A stretch of 64,000 nucleotides of DNA from an uncultured Acetatifactor sp. (GCA_910586485.1 CAJUIA010000007.1:81444-145443), one strand, 5' to 3'. Positions 41,806-51,989 are shown, numbered from the stretch's first letter. Translations and numbers: made by a program. The notes: generated from the letters alone by a model not told the origin.

Positions 41806-44025
41806 TTATTCCCTCTCCTGCAGATATATGGCCACCCGGCTTTGCAGATGCTCAATCACCATATCCTCCGTAATGGTTTCATTAAAATACATTTCCAGCT
41901 CTTCGAACAAAATGTTTCTTAATTCTACCGGAAAATATCTTCTGACCTTTGCCCCATCAATCAGCTCTTGTAATAACTTTTCGTCTGCTTCTCTGTTTAA
42001 ATCATCTCCCACCTTAAACTGCCCAAATCCAGCCACGAAAACCACTGTGTCTTTATTCACAGCGGCGATCTGCTCTGCCAATACATCTTTGCGCACGCTT
42101 AAATGAAAATTCACATCATCTGCCGCCGCAGACTGCCCTTCATAAGACAGGCATATCGCAATAAAGGCGGCTGCCATCTCCTTTTCATCCTGATCAGCTG
42201 TTTTGCGCACAGCCAGTATGTTTCCTGCCTCCAGAAAATGCGCAGCGCCGTCTCTTGTCGGATAGCCAATGTAATTAGCATCCTCCCCATAGCAGCTTCG
42301 ATACAGAGCAAGCGCCTCAGGCCTACATATATCAAGCTCATTACAGAGTACTTTCCCCTCCAGCATAGATGTACCAGGAGCTACCGGCTCCTTGCGGACA
42401 CAATATTTTTTTGCCAGTTCCAGCGCTTTTCGGAATTCGTCACTGTCGAAATTTACCGTTCCCTCATCCGCATCAAACAGGAAATTATCTTCCATGCCAT
42501 GACTGATAAAGTTTGTAATGAAATAAGTGCCGTAGTCCCCGCTGTCGCAGTTAAAAATTGCTTCCAGCTCCGGTCTGTTATCCACCTGCTGCAGGAAGGT
42601 GTCATAATCCCAGTCCTTGATCTGCGAATCCCCTGTCACCAGTGTCCTGATACGAAAATCCATCACCGCTCCGCACCAGCTATCATCTATCTTTCCAAGT
42701 TCAAGGGCGCAGGGCAGCAGTTCGTCAGCGATATGATACTGCTCCATAAGCCCCTCCAGAGGCTCCCACAGTACTTCCATCTCTTCCAGGCCCGTCAGAA
42801 AGGTATCAATCAAGACCGGCCCCTTTCCGGCATTCAATTCCGTTAAAAGTACCGTTCTGTCAACGTAATCATAATTTTTCAGCTCTATATGCCAGCTGGG
42901 ATAACGCTTATTGAATTCCGCCACCGGCACCTGGTATACTTGCTCATTATGAGAAGAAACCGCCAGCGTAATCGTTCTGATCTCCACCTGTTGAGTGGTT
43001 GGTTCCAGGCACAGATAATTCATTTCTCCTGCGCTCTCATAGATCAGCGAAATCCGTTCGGAATCATCCGCCTGCAGAGCACAAACGTCGGATACGGTGA
43101 TCCCATGATTTCTCCAAAGATAAAGCGGTTCTGGGCTGCCGCCTGTCAGGTCGCTCCTATATACGCCGCTCCGATCTGCGTAAATCATTGTATTTTCATT
43201 CAGGAGAGTTACATAATAAGAAAAATCGTCAGAGGATGCCAGAATCTCTTCTTTTCCCTCCTGTGCATTATACCGCAGGAGCTCGCTCTTCTTTCCATCT
43301 TTCGGTTTCTTCTCCCAAAAAGCCACACGCCCGTCGTATAACGGCACCAGCCTTGTAAAAAAGACCCCTGTCCGCAGCAGATCCGCCAGCAGCTCTCCTT
43401 CGTCAGATACAATATGATACCGCACACCTTCCTCGGTATTCATAACCAAATAAATCTGCCCTTCTTTATCCATCTGAATATATAACAGATTCTGCAATAC
43501 CTCACCCATATCTTTTCCGTCTAAATAATCCAGCCCTATTTCCCGCAGAACATTCCCCTTCTCATCACATTCTTTTATCAAATAGCGGTACGTGTCAGCA
43601 GTACCTTCCTTGATTGCACAGTCAAAACACAGATAATGATCCGTTCCCAGAACCGCTCCCACCTCATGCAACTGCTCTTTCAGACTAAAATGCAGGGCTC
43701 CCTCTTCCCCCTCCATCGTCACATAGGCAATTTCATCCCAGCATTTTTCAGGAGTGCTCTCATAATAATGTTTCTTGAAATAAAATGCTCTGGTATTTCC
43801 GAGAAAAATATTACTGCCGCCGCCTGCACTTGCATCCTCAGGCTCTTCGACACGTAATTGTTTATCTACTGTCCGCGAATAGGCATCCAATGAATTATCG
43901 CTCGGACCTGCTTCCGGCATACTATTTTGAATGGCAGATGCTTCTTCTTTATCTGTATCACCGCAGCCGCTTAAAACAAAAGCCAGCATAGATGCTATGA
44001 GAATATTACGGATCCCTTTTTTCAT
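41806..44025 (-). CDS. Two-domain lipoprotein: propeller-like N-terminus plus solute-binding-protein fold
   Basis: A 739-residue lipoprotein (lipobox VLSGC, Cys22). Residues about 70-350 are beta-rich with repeating short strands, as in a sensor-like propeller (YRYLIKECDEKGNVL, YHIVSDEGELL, ELLRYNAQEGKEEIL). Residues about 355-735 resemble a family 1 extracellular solute-binding protein (ITLAVSSHNEQVYQVPVAEFNKRYP, ELNAGKGPVLIDTF), ending with VIEHLQSRVAIYLQERE. No ABC permease is adjacent. It overlaps the alpha-glucosidase stop by four bases (ATGA), so the two are translated together. It is paralogous to the protein at 56201-58531. Confidence 0.8.
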   Translation of the reverse strand: MKKGIRNILIASMLAFVLSGCGDTDKEEASAIQNSMPEAGPSDNSLDAYSRTVDKQLRVEEPEDASAGGGSNIFLGNTRAFYFKKHYYESTPEKCWDEIAYVTMEGEEGALHFSLKEQLHEVGAVLGTDHYLCFDCAIKEGTADTYRYLIKECDEKGNVLREIGLDYLDGKDMGEVLQNLLYIQMDKEGQIYLVMNTEEGVRYHIVSDEGELLADLLRTGVFFTRLVPLYDGRVAFWEKKPKDGKKSELLRYNAQEGKEEILASSDDFSYYVTLLNENTMIYADRSGVYRSDLTGGSPEPLYLWRNHGITVSDVCALQADDSERISLIYESAGEMNYLCLEPTTQQVEIRTITLAVSSHNEQVYQVPVAEFNKRYPSWHIELKNYDYVDRTVLLTELNAGKGPVLIDTFLTGLEEMEVLWEPLEGLMEQYHIADELLPCALELGKIDDSWCGAVMDFRIRTLVTGDSQIKDWDYDTFLQQVDNRPELEAIFNCDSGDYGTYFITNFISHGMEDNFLFDADEGTVNFDSDEFRKALELAKKYCVRKEPVAPGTSMLEGKVLCNELDICRPEALALYRSCYGEDANYIGYPTRDGAAHFLEAGNILAVRKTADQDEKEMAAAFIAICLSYEGQSAAADDVNFHLSVRKDVLAEQIAAVNKDTVVFVAGFGQFKVGDDLNREADEKLLQELIDGAKVRRYFPVELRNILFEELEMYFNETITEDMVIEHLQSRVAIYLQERE

Positions 44026-46046
44026 AATATATGCTCCTCGTTAAATAATGAATTCTTTTCTGCTGAAGTTTTATGTGCTTTTTTCTTCCTCCAAATTCCG
44101 GCTTCATAACCAGCCAGAGTCCGGGCGGCCCCGGCGCTTTCCGGCGCATCTTTGTCTGCCGCTATTCTTACGGTTTTTGCCGCCGTTTTGCTCCCGGTCA
44201 AATCCGCCGTCCTGTAAATCAGCTCCCATTCCTCTCCCGGCTCAGTGTGGGAAAGATGAGACAGATATGCCCTGCAGGGCTTTTCCCCTAAATTGCAGTC
44301 AATCAGAAAAGCCTCGTCCTCCAATACCCGCTCATAAACAAAACGGTTCTTCTTTCTGCTAAGCAGCCGAAACTCACCATAAATCAATGCTTCCTCCCCA
44401 TGGCGCAGGCTGATCAGCTCCCGATATGCCTCCAATACGTCCTCCTTGGGAGCCTGAAAAAGGCCCTGATGCCAGGGCGGCAGTGTTTTATTCCAGGGCA
44501 GGAGAACCCTGGTATGCTCTCTGGTCCCGGCCAGAATCGCTCTGAAAACCTCTTCCTCGGACTGTGTGCGGATATGCTCTTCATAATATCCCTTTGCCTC
44601 CACATCCGTGATCTGATCCATGGAGGTAAAACGATAATTTGCCAGCCCCATCTCATCCCCCTGAAAAACAAAGGGCGTACCTTTTAATGTAAACTGCATC
44701 ACCGCCAGCAGCTTTGCCAGTAACGCATGGCGGCTCGTATCGCCGGTGATCTTGCTGATCATCCGGGGATTATCATGATTGTTGTAAAAAAGAGACATCC
44801 AGCAGTTATCCCCGTAATGCTCCTGCCAGTCAATCATGTAATCCCTGAAATAATTCAAATCATATTCATAATCCTCCATCCGTACATGGCCTGGCGTCTC
44901 CAGATGATCAAAGGAAAATACCATATCCAGCTCGCCTCGTTCCTCACCGGTGACAAGACGGCTCATCATCATGCCCAGCCCCGGCGTCTCCCCCACGGAA
45001 AAAGCCTGATGGGGCGCAAAAGCCCTGTCATGAATCTCACGTAGATAACGATGCAGCTTCGGTCCATAATAGTAATGCTCAATCCCCGGATAACCCATGA
45101 GATTTCCAATGGTCTCATTCCCTGCAGGCAGTCCTGCCGCCTTGGAAATATAGTTAATCACATCCATGCGGAAGCCGTCAACACCCTTGTCCAGCCACCA
45201 GTTAATCATGGCAATCACATCTTCCCTGACATTCGGGTTATCCCAGTTTAAATCCATCTGCTTTTTGGAAAACAAATGAAGGGACCAGCTGTGATCCCCT
45301 TCATTATAATTCCAGGCCGGGCCTGAGAAAAAGGAAGTCCAGTTATTGGGAGCTTGTCCGCTGCCGTCATCCTCCCGGAAAAAATAATACTCCCGATAGG
45401 GTGAGCTGCAATCGGCAAGGGCCTGTTGATACCAGGGATGCTCATCAGAGGTATGATTCACCACCAGATCCATAATCAACCGCATTCCCCGCTTATGGAC
45501 CTGGTCCAGCAGACAGTCAAAATCCGCCATGGTGCCGAATTCCTGCATGATGGCATAATAATCCCTTATATCATAGCCGTTGTCGTCATTGGGCGAATCA
45601 TAGACAGGGGACAGCCACAAGGCGTCCACCCCTAAGCCTTTCAGATAATCCAGCTTCCCGATAATCCCCTGCAGGTCCCCGATGCCGTCCCCGTTGCTGT
45701 CGCAAAAGCTTCGGGGATAAATCTGGTAAAAAACCGCTTCCTTCCACCATTTTTTCGTGATCCTGCCACGACTGACGGCCGGGGCTTCATCCCGTTCACT
45801 GTTTACCAGCTTTAACAGGGCCTCATAAAAATCCGTTCCCAGCTTTTTTTCTGTGAGTCCGGCTATAGTCTTCAGCTTCAAGCCGGATACCAATTTGTTG
45901 GTAAGAAGCTTTTCGGACACTCCCAGCTGCAGCAGCACCTTGGCAAGGGCGTCATGCCCCACAGGATTTTCATATAGTCTGCCGATGGTGCTGTCTAATG
46001 TGAGCCGCCCGTCTGCTCCCTGCTCTGCTTCCCGCTTTTTCATCAT
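44022..46046 (-). CDS. GH13 alpha-glucosidase (oligo-1,6-glucosidase type) with N-terminal extension
   Basis: A 674-residue enzyme. Residues from about 98 form a GH13 barrel: WWKEAVFYQIYPRSF, then the nucleophile Asp in GFRMDVIN, the acid/base Glu in FSVGETPG and the transition-state Asp in NNHDNPR. This pattern fits alpha-1,6- or alpha-1,4-glucosidases acting on short oligosaccharides. There is no signal peptide, so it is cytoplasmic. About 97 extra N-terminal residues form a helical domain (LYENPVGHDALAKVLLQLG, LKTIAGLTEKKLG) seen in some Clostridial GH13 proteins. The GPH symporter upstream probably brings in its substrate. Confidence 0.93.
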   Translation of the reverse strand: MMKKREAEQGADGRLTLDSTIGRLYENPVGHDALAKVLLQLGVSEKLLTNKLVSGLKLKTIAGLTEKKLGTDFYEALLKLVNSERDEAPAVSRGRITKKWWKEAVFYQIYPRSFCDSNGDGIGDLQGIIGKLDYLKGLGVDALWLSPVYDSPNDDNGYDIRDYYAIMQEFGTMADFDCLLDQVHKRGMRLIMDLVVNHTSDEHPWYQQALADCSSPYREYYFFREDDGSGQAPNNWTSFFSGPAWNYNEGDHSWSLHLFSKKQMDLNWDNPNVREDVIAMINWWLDKGVDGFRMDVINYISKAAGLPAGNETIGNLMGYPGIEHYYYGPKLHRYLREIHDRAFAPHQAFSVGETPGLGMMMSRLVTGEERGELDMVFSFDHLETPGHVRMEDYEYDLNYFRDYMIDWQEHYGDNCWMSLFYNNHDNPRMISKITGDTSRHALLAKLLAVMQFTLKGTPFVFQGDEMGLANYRFTSMDQITDVEAKGYYEEHIRTQSEEEVFRAILAGTREHTRVLLPWNKTLPPWHQGLFQAPKEDVLEAYRELISLRHGEEALIYGEFRLLSRKKNRFVYERVLEDEAFLIDCNLGEKPCRAYLSHLSHTEPGEEWELIYRTADLTGSKTAAKTVRIAADKDAPESAGAARTLAGYEAGIWRKKKAHKTSAEKNSLFNEEHIL

Positions 46047-46141
46047 CCCTCCGCTCTTCCTCTTGCTCTTGTCTGTTCTTTTCCCGCCTTTATCCGGACT
46101 TTTTACAAGCTTTTTGGCTAATTCACAACTCTTAAAAAAGG

Positions 46142-47665
46142 TTACTCTCTTTTCTTTAATTCCCCACAGATCCGCTCATACTCTTCCTCATCCAGCTTAT
46201 ATTTCTTCCGATACAAAAAGAAAGAAACCAGCATCAGCACACAGGGCAGGACCGTCATGGCAATCAGCAGTCCCAGACTTTTCCCCCTGCCGACTCCTGC
46301 ATACCCTTCTGCAGTACCGAAAATCACGCCGGAAATCTGAGACAATTTTTGTTCCTCCGTAATCAGCCCCTGGGCACATTCCTGCTCCAGGGCGGAAATC
46401 TGATTGGTGTAATCCGTAACGCCCAGAATCAGGTAAGTGGCGGAGGTAAGCGCCACGATCAGCGCAGACCCCATCTTGGTAATGAAGGGACGCAGGGAGG
46501 TAATGATCCCTTCTTCCCTGACGCCGAATTTATACTCGTTATACTCCACTGTATTCATAATGGAAATCATCATTACCAGATAAAAGCAATACTGCCCGAA
46601 ATTTGAAAGCATATAGCCTGTCACCAGCAGCCAGAAGCTTCCGTCCCCCATAGCGGGAAGCACTCCGGCGGCAAGCATCATTGCATACCCTGCGGCAGCA
46701 ATGACGGACATGATCCCCAACAGCTTCTTTCTGTGTATCCGTCTTGAAATCATCGGGTAAAAAATCATTAAGAATGCCGTGGCGGACATGCCTACCGTGG
46801 TAAACAGGGAATACAGCCCTCCGTCGTATCCAAAGGTAAAATAGATATAAGTGGAGCCGATCCCGCCGATCACCAGTCCGTTTCCGATCTGCTGGATCAG
46901 AAAAATCACAGCCACCCACACCAGCTGATCATTTCTTAGAATGATTTTAAAGGTCTGGGTCAGGGATACCTTTTTCTTTTGGCTGCGGTCCGTGCTTTCC
47001 CTGTGTTCCCGGACACCGCACACCGTAAACAAGATAAACAGGGGCGCAAGAATGGCAATCACCAGGGCAATCCAGCCATAAGCCACACTGGTGCTGCCGC
47101 CGATGGCGCCGCTTCCCGTGGTAAACAGGGGAATCAAAATGGAAGCCAGCGTACTGCCAATGCCTGCAAACAATGTGGCTCTGGAGGTAAACTGATTTCT
47201 GGCGTCTGCGTCCGATCCCAAAGCCGGGATCATGCCCCAATAGGAAATATCGCTCATGGTATAAGTTATGCTGAAAGCAAAATACATCAAGCCGAAAAAC
47301 CACACAAAGCTCCAGCCCTGGAGCTTTACATTAAATAGCAGGTAAATCACCACCGAGGTGGAAAGCCCTCCCGCCAACAGCCAGGGCTTAAATTTTCCGT
47401 ACCTGGAACGAGTTCTCTCGATAATGTTACCCATAATCGGATCATTCAGGGCATCAAATATCCGGGCGGCAATCATGATACCGGTAATAGCGGCCACCTG
47501 CGCTCCGTTCAGCGGCCGGGTAAACAGCACAAATGTCAACAAGTAACTGTTAATCAGGCAGAACACCGCATCCCGCCCCACCGTCCCCAAAGGATAATAG
47601 ATCAGATTCTTCTTTGTCGCATTTTTTGCTACACTTACCTCTTTGCTTTCCGGTTCCTGTTTCAA
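46142..47665 (-). CDS. GPH-family sugar:cation symporter
   Basis: A 507-residue protein with twelve helices of the glycoside-pentoside-hexuronide symporter family (MelB/YicJ like). Hallmarks are LGTVGRDAVFCLINSY, IFDALNDPIMGNIIERT and the KFKPW region. The start is taken as TTG at 47665 with GGAGG 9 bases upstream; an open frame extends further but into miaB. It lies 95 bases upstream of the alpha-glucosidase in the same direction, suggesting uptake of a glucoside. Confidence 0.9.
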   Translation of the reverse strand: MKQEPESKEVSVAKNATKKNLIYYPLGTVGRDAVFCLINSYLLTFVLFTRPLNGAQVAAITGIMIAARIFDALNDPIMGNIIERTRSRYGKFKPWLLAGGLSTSVVIYLLFNVKLQGWSFVWFFGLMYFAFSITYTMSDISYWGMIPALGSDADARNQFTSRATLFAGIGSTLASILIPLFTTGSGAIGGSTSVAYGWIALVIAILAPLFILFTVCGVREHRESTDRSQKKKVSLTQTFKIILRNDQLVWVAVIFLIQQIGNGLVIGGIGSTYIYFTFGYDGGLYSLFTTVGMSATAFLMIFYPMISRRIHRKKLLGIMSVIAAAGYAMMLAAGVLPAMGDGSFWLLVTGYMLSNFGQYCFYLVMMISIMNTVEYNEYKFGVREEGIITSLRPFITKMGSALIVALTSATYLILGVTDYTNQISALEQECAQGLITEEQKLSQISGVIFGTAEGYAGVGRGKSLGLLIAMTVLPCVLMLVSFFLYRKKYKLDEEEYERICGELKKRE

Positions 47666-47708
47666 TCTTACCTTCCTCCGTTTTCCTTCATTTTCCACGT
47701 GCAATAGG

Positions 47709-49187
47709 TCATGGTCTGATCGTCCCCATGTAATAAAAGCCTCTGCACTCATCCAGGGACACCCGCACTATTTTCCCGATCATGGAAGCATCTCCCGGCA
47801 CATGTACAATCATATTGTTGGAAAGCCTTCCCGTAACCAGACTTTGGCAGGACTGTGCCCCGTCATCCTCCTGATTTACCTCTTCAATCAAAGCCTCACC
47901 AATCGTACCCTCATATTTTGCAGCCTGCTCTCTGGCCGTGTCCTGAACTACCTTCAACAGCCTGTCAAAGTTTTTCTTAACCTGCGCCTCCGGCACCTGA
48001 TCCTCCATGGCCGCCGCAGGAGTGCCTGTCCGTTTGGAATAAATAAAGGTAAACGCATTGTCAAATTGCACGGTGCGCACCACATCAATGGTTTCTTCCA
48101 GATCCTCCGGCGTCTCTCCCGGAAATCCCACAATAATATCCGTAGTAATCGCAATATCCGGAATTTGACTGCGGATTTTCATAGCCAGGTCCACATACTG
48201 CTCCTTCGTATAGCGCCGGTTCATCCTCTGCAGGATCCTGGTTGAGCCGGACTGCAGGGGCAGATGCAGATGTCTGCATATCTTTTGGGAATTCTTCATG
48301 ACCTGAATCAGCTCGTCGGAAAGATCCTTTGGGTGCGACGTCATAAAACGAATGCGCCGCAGGCCCTCTATCTTTTCAACCTCCTGCAGAAGTTCCGCAA
48401 AGGTCATGGAGTGATTTAAATTCTTACCGTAGGAATTTACGTTTTGTCCCAACAGCATGACCTCCACCACTCCGTCCGCTGTCAGTTCTTTTATCTCACG
48501 GATAATATCCTCCGGCTCCCTGCTGCGCTCCCTTCCTCTTACATAAGGCACAATACAATAGCTGCAGAAATTATTGCAGCCGAACATAATATTGATACCA
48601 GATTTAAAGGGATACTTCCTCTCCACAGGCAGATTTTCCACGATCCTGTCCGTGTCCTTCCAAATGTCGATCAGCATCCCTTCCGTCTCAAGGGAATGAT
48701 ACAAAAGCTCTGCAAATTTATAGATATTATGTGTTCCAAAGATCAGGTCCACAAAGGGATAGCTTGTCCTTATTTTTTCGATCACGGAGGACTCCTGCAT
48801 CATGCAGCCGCAAAGTGCTATTTTCATGGAAGGATTCCTGCGTTTGCGGCCCTTTAACTCTCCCAGCCTGCCGTAGACCCGCTGGTTGGCATTATCTCTG
48901 ACGGTACAGGTATTAAAAATAACAAAGTCTGCATCCTCCGAATCAGCCGCCTCATATCCTGCCGTTCTTAAAATACCTTCCAGCTTTTCCGAGTCCCTTG
49001 CATTCATTTGACAGCCGAAGGTGAAGACACCACAGGTAAGCGGCCGTCCCAGGCGACTGGATTCCGCCCGGACATATTCCCGGCATTTTGCCATAAAATA
49101 ATATTGACGCTGCGGCTCAAAATCAGGGGGATCCAAATGAATATCTACCGTATCAAGGTCGATTGTTTTCAATTCTTTTATCTCCAT
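47709..49187 (-). CDS. miaB: MiaB, tRNA methylthiotransferase
   Basis: A 492-residue radical SAM enzyme that converts i6A37 to ms2i6A37. The N-terminal UPF0004 domain has three cysteines (FTFGCQMN, FNTCTVRDNA, LCGCMMQES), the SAM cluster is CNNFCSYC, and a TRAM domain closes the protein. About 50 residues precede the usual start of homology, which is normal in Clostridia. It acts on the product of MiaA, encoded 16 kb away. Confidence 0.97.
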   Translation of the reverse strand: MEIKELKTIDLDTVDIHLDPPDFEPQRQYYFMAKCREYVRAESSRLGRPLTCGVFTFGCQMNARDSEKLEGILRTAGYEAADSEDADFVIFNTCTVRDNANQRVYGRLGELKGRKRRNPSMKIALCGCMMQESSVIEKIRTSYPFVDLIFGTHNIYKFAELLYHSLETEGMLIDIWKDTDRIVENLPVERKYPFKSGINIMFGCNNFCSYCIVPYVRGRERSREPEDIIREIKELTADGVVEVMLLGQNVNSYGKNLNHSMTFAELLQEVEKIEGLRRIRFMTSHPKDLSDELIQVMKNSQKICRHLHLPLQSGSTRILQRMNRRYTKEQYVDLAMKIRSQIPDIAITTDIIVGFPGETPEDLEETIDVVRTVQFDNAFTFIYSKRTGTPAAAMEDQVPEAQVKKNFDRLLKVVQDTAREQAAKYEGTIGEALIEEVNQEDDGAQSCQSLVTGRLSNNMIVHVPGDASMIGKIVRVSLDECRGFYYMGTIRP

Positions 49188-49199
49188 TCGTTTTTCTTT

Positions 49200-50429
49200 C
49201 TATTCCCCGTACCGCTCCGCCAGCCTGATCAAAAGCTCCGTCACAGTCTCCATGGACTGAATGCAGGCATACTCAAAACGGCTGTGATAATTTCCGCCGC
49301 CGGTACAAAGATTCGGACAAGGTAAGCCCATAAAGGAAAGCCTTGCGCCGTCCGTTCCTCCCCGGATGGGTGAAACAACGGGCTCTGCTCCCAGCTCCTT
49401 TAGCGCCGCCCTGGCATTCTCTATAAGATGGGCATGTGACGCCAAAGCCTCCTTCATGTTGTAATAGGAATCCTGTACCACGGCATCCACGGTGCCGCTT
49501 CCGTATTTCCGGTTCAGAAAATCGGCACAGTCAAGAAATAATTCCTTCTTGTGTTCAAACAGAGCCCTATCATGATCTCTGATAATATAGTCCGCCGTCG
49601 TTTCCTCCACATTGCCGGAAATACTGTCCAGATGGAAAAAACCTTCATATCCGGCGGTATACATGGGCTTTTGAAATTCCGGCAAAAGGCTTTCAAATTC
49701 CTGAGCAATTAATATGGAATTCACCATCCTGCCCTTTGCACTGCCGGGATGGACGCTGCGGCCGTGAACAATCAGTCTGCCGGAGGCCGCGTTAAAGGTT
49801 TCGTCCTCCAGCTCGCCCAGCTCGCCGCCGTCAACGGTATAGGCAAAGTCTGCGCCAAACAGCTTAACGTCAAAATGATCCGCACCGGCTCCGATCTCTT
49901 CATCCGGCGTAAAGCCCAGGCGTATTTTGCCGTGCTTCACCTCCGGATGAGCAAGCAGATACTCGGCGGCGGCCATAATTTCCGCTATCCCGGCTTTGTC
50001 GTCCGCCCCCAGAAGAGTGGTCCCGTCTGTGACGATCAAATCCTTACCCTGAAGCTTTTGTACCTCCGGAAAATCCTCCGCCCGGAAAATAATATTTTCT
50101 TCCTTGTTCAGGACAATATCCTTCCCGTCGTAATTTTCCACAATGCGGGGCTTTACATTAGCGCCGGTCACTGCCGGGGAAGTATCCATATGAGCGATAA
50201 AGCCCAGTACGGGCGCACTCTCACAGCCTTTCGAGGCCGGAACGGAGGCATATAGATAGCAATGCTCTTGATCGTATGTGATCTCCGAAGCGCCCATGGC
50301 CTCCAATTCCGCAGCCAGCATTTTTGCCAGCTCGTGCTGCTTAGCCGTACTGGGGGTTGATGCCGATGCTTCGTCAGACTGGGTATCAACCTTTACATAA
50401 CGCAGAAATTTTTCGATTGTATTTGACAT
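49200..50429 (-). CDS. pepT: PepT, tripeptide aminopeptidase
   Basis: A 409-residue M20B zinc peptidase releasing the N-terminal residue of tripeptides. Metal-binding motifs are FIAHMDTSPAV, LLGADDKAGIAEI and FTPDEEIGAGAD; the dimer-lid region contains HGRSVHPGSAKGRM and the end has RGGTDGARLSFMGLPCPNL-like sequence. AAAGGAG precedes the ATG. It is 12 bases upstream of miaB in the same direction. Confidence 0.97.
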   Translation of the reverse strand: MSNTIEKFLRYVKVDTQSDEASASTPSTAKQHELAKMLAAELEAMGASEITYDQEHCYLYASVPASKGCESAPVLGFIAHMDTSPAVTGANVKPRIVENYDGKDIVLNKEENIIFRAEDFPEVQKLQGKDLIVTDGTTLLGADDKAGIAEIMAAAEYLLAHPEVKHGKIRLGFTPDEEIGAGADHFDVKLFGADFAYTVDGGELGELEDETFNAASGRLIVHGRSVHPGSAKGRMVNSILIAQEFESLLPEFQKPMYTAGYEGFFHLDSISGNVEETTADYIIRDHDRALFEHKKELFLDCADFLNRKYGSGTVDAVVQDSYYNMKEALASHAHLIENARAALKELGAEPVVSPIRGGTDGARLSFMGLPCPNLCTGGGNYHSRFEYACIQSMETVTELLIRLAERYGE

Positions 50430-50463
50430 TGGTATAAACTCCTTTCAAAGCAGATGCCGGCTT

Positions 50464-50490
50464 CGCCAAGTGGCGGTACGCCACTTGGCG
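50464..50490. repeat. Perfect 12-bp palindromic hairpin between pepT and the alanine symporter
   Basis: CGCCAAGTGGCG, GTA, CGCCACTTGGCG is a perfect stem with a three-base loop, 35 bases upstream of the pepT start. It could end the symporter transcript, but there is no T-run. It resembles the CGCCAAGT/ACTTGGCG ends of the inverted repeat at 59770-59849. Confidence 0.7.
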
Positions 50491-50534
50491 CTTCCCTTTT
50501 CCTTTGCGGCTATTATATCATACCTGTGAGTCTA

Positions 50535-51989
50535 TCACAATTTATTTTTGCGCAGTATCAAGCCCTTTCTCCTTCTTCGACAGTGCAGACAAGCTGCCGG
50601 GCCGTTACTGTCTGCCGCCCGGATTTCCCGGCAGATTCCTCCCGATAAAGCCAGCACACAGATTAAGTTCGGCACTGCCATCAGTCCGTTGCAGATGTCC
50701 GAAAAGTCCCAGACCACCTGCAGCGGACACATACATCCCACAAAGGCCATCAAGCCATAGACAAAGCGATACCACAGGTTATATCTGGTCCGTCCCTTCA
50801 TGAGAAATTCAAAAGCTCTCTCCCCCTGATAAGCCCAGCCCACGATGGTGGCAAAGGCAAAGAGTACAATACAGACCCCCATAAACTTCTCGCCGAAGTC
50901 TCCCAGCACGGTACGAAAGGCTGCAAGCGTCAGGCCTGCCCCGGTTAAGGATGCACCCTCCGCCTCCCCCAGCACTCCGGACGCGGCCAGAGCCAGGCCG
51001 GTGGCGGTACAAATCACTACCGTGTCCAGGAACACCCCCGTCATGCTGATATAACCCTGCTTGATATAATCCTCCGTATCCGCTGCCGCCGCTGAAATAC
51101 CCGCGGCGCCCAGACCGGCCTCATTGGAAAAGATGCCTCTGGAAACACCCCATCGCAGAGATTGAAATGCCGTTGCCGTCACATGCCCGAACAGTCCTCC
51201 TGAAACTGCTTCCGGACAAAAGGCAGCCGTCATAATCCCCCCCAGAGCCATGGGCAGATTTCTCCAATGAAACAAAATAACGACTATGGTCCCTGCCATG
51301 TAAAGGATTCCCATAAAAGGCACCACAACCTGCGTCACCTTTCCGATCACGCCGATTCCTCCCAGCACCACCAGCACCGTAAGCACCGTCACCACCAGCC
51401 CGGTTTTTGCCCTGGGCACGGAAAACGTTACAGCCAGTGCATCCGCGATGGAATTGGACTGTGTCATATTTCCCATGCCAAAGGAAGCAAATACCGCAAA
51501 AACGGCAAAACAGACCGCCAGCATATGCCCGGTTCTCCTGTGGGGAAAAGCCCGCTCCATCACATACATGGGCCCCCCTGCCGTCTGCCCCTTTTCATTT
51601 TTCGACCTGTATTTAACGGACAAGGTACTTTCCACCAGCTTGGTTGCCAGTCCCACAATGCTGGCCGCAACCATCCAGAACAGTGCGCCCGGACCACCCA
51701 GGGCCATCGCCGTAGCCACGCCGATAATATTCCCCGTTCCGATGGTGGCCGCCAGCTCCGTAGTCAGGGAAGAAAAAGGCGAAACCTTACCCTCAGGCGA
51801 AGTGCTTTTTCCGGCCTCCTGCTCCTTTTCTCCTTTCTCGCGCCCCAAGGCGCAGCGCAGTGCATATCGCAGATTATGTATGGGCAGAAGCTTCAGCCGA
51901 AGCATCAGATAAATTCCCGTCCCCAGCAGCAATACCAGCATCCAGGGCCCCCAGACCAGTTCATCCGCCCGTTCAATCCATTCAGACAT
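50535..51989 (-). CDS. Sodium:alanine/glycine symporter (AGCS family)
   Basis: A 484-residue polytopic protein of the AGCS family. Signatures are TELAATIGTGNIIGVATAMALGGPG, FHWRNLP, GIFSNEAGLGAAGISAAAADTEDY, and ATIVGWAYQGERAFEFL. It imports alanine or glycine with Na+. It lies 105 bases before pepT; together they may serve amino-acid and peptide use. Confidence 0.93.
   Translation of the reverse strand: MSEWIERADELVWGPWMLVLLLGTGIYLMLRLKLLPIHNLRYALRCALGREKGEKEQEAGKSTSPEGKVSPFSSLTTELAATIGTGNIIGVATAMALGGPGALFWMVAASIVGLATKLVESTLSVKYRSKNEKGQTAGGPMYVMERAFPHRRTGHMLAVCFAVFAVFASFGMGNMTQSNSIADALAVTFSVPRAKTGLVVTVLTVLVVLGGIGVIGKVTQVVVPFMGILYMAGTIVVILFHWRNLPMALGGIMTAAFCPEAVSGGLFGHVTATAFQSLRWGVSRGIFSNEAGLGAAGISAAAADTEDYIKQGYISMTGVFLDTVVICTATGLALAASGVLGEAEGASLTGAGLTLAAFRTVLGDFGEKFMGVCIVLFAFATIVGWAYQGERAFEFLMKGRTRYNLWYRFVYGLMAFVGCMCPLQVVWDFSDICNGLMAVPNLICVLALSGGICREIRAADSNGPAACLHCRRRRKGLILRKNKL

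Noticed and set aside
42103..42846. 247-codon frame opposite the lipoprotein at 41806-44025
   Set aside because: Antisense frame with no start signals; the minus-strand gene has a lipobox and coherent fold.
47666..47752. Upstream extension of the GPH symporter overlapping miaB
   Set aside because: Family similarity begins later and a TTG with a strong ribosome binding site lies at 47665.
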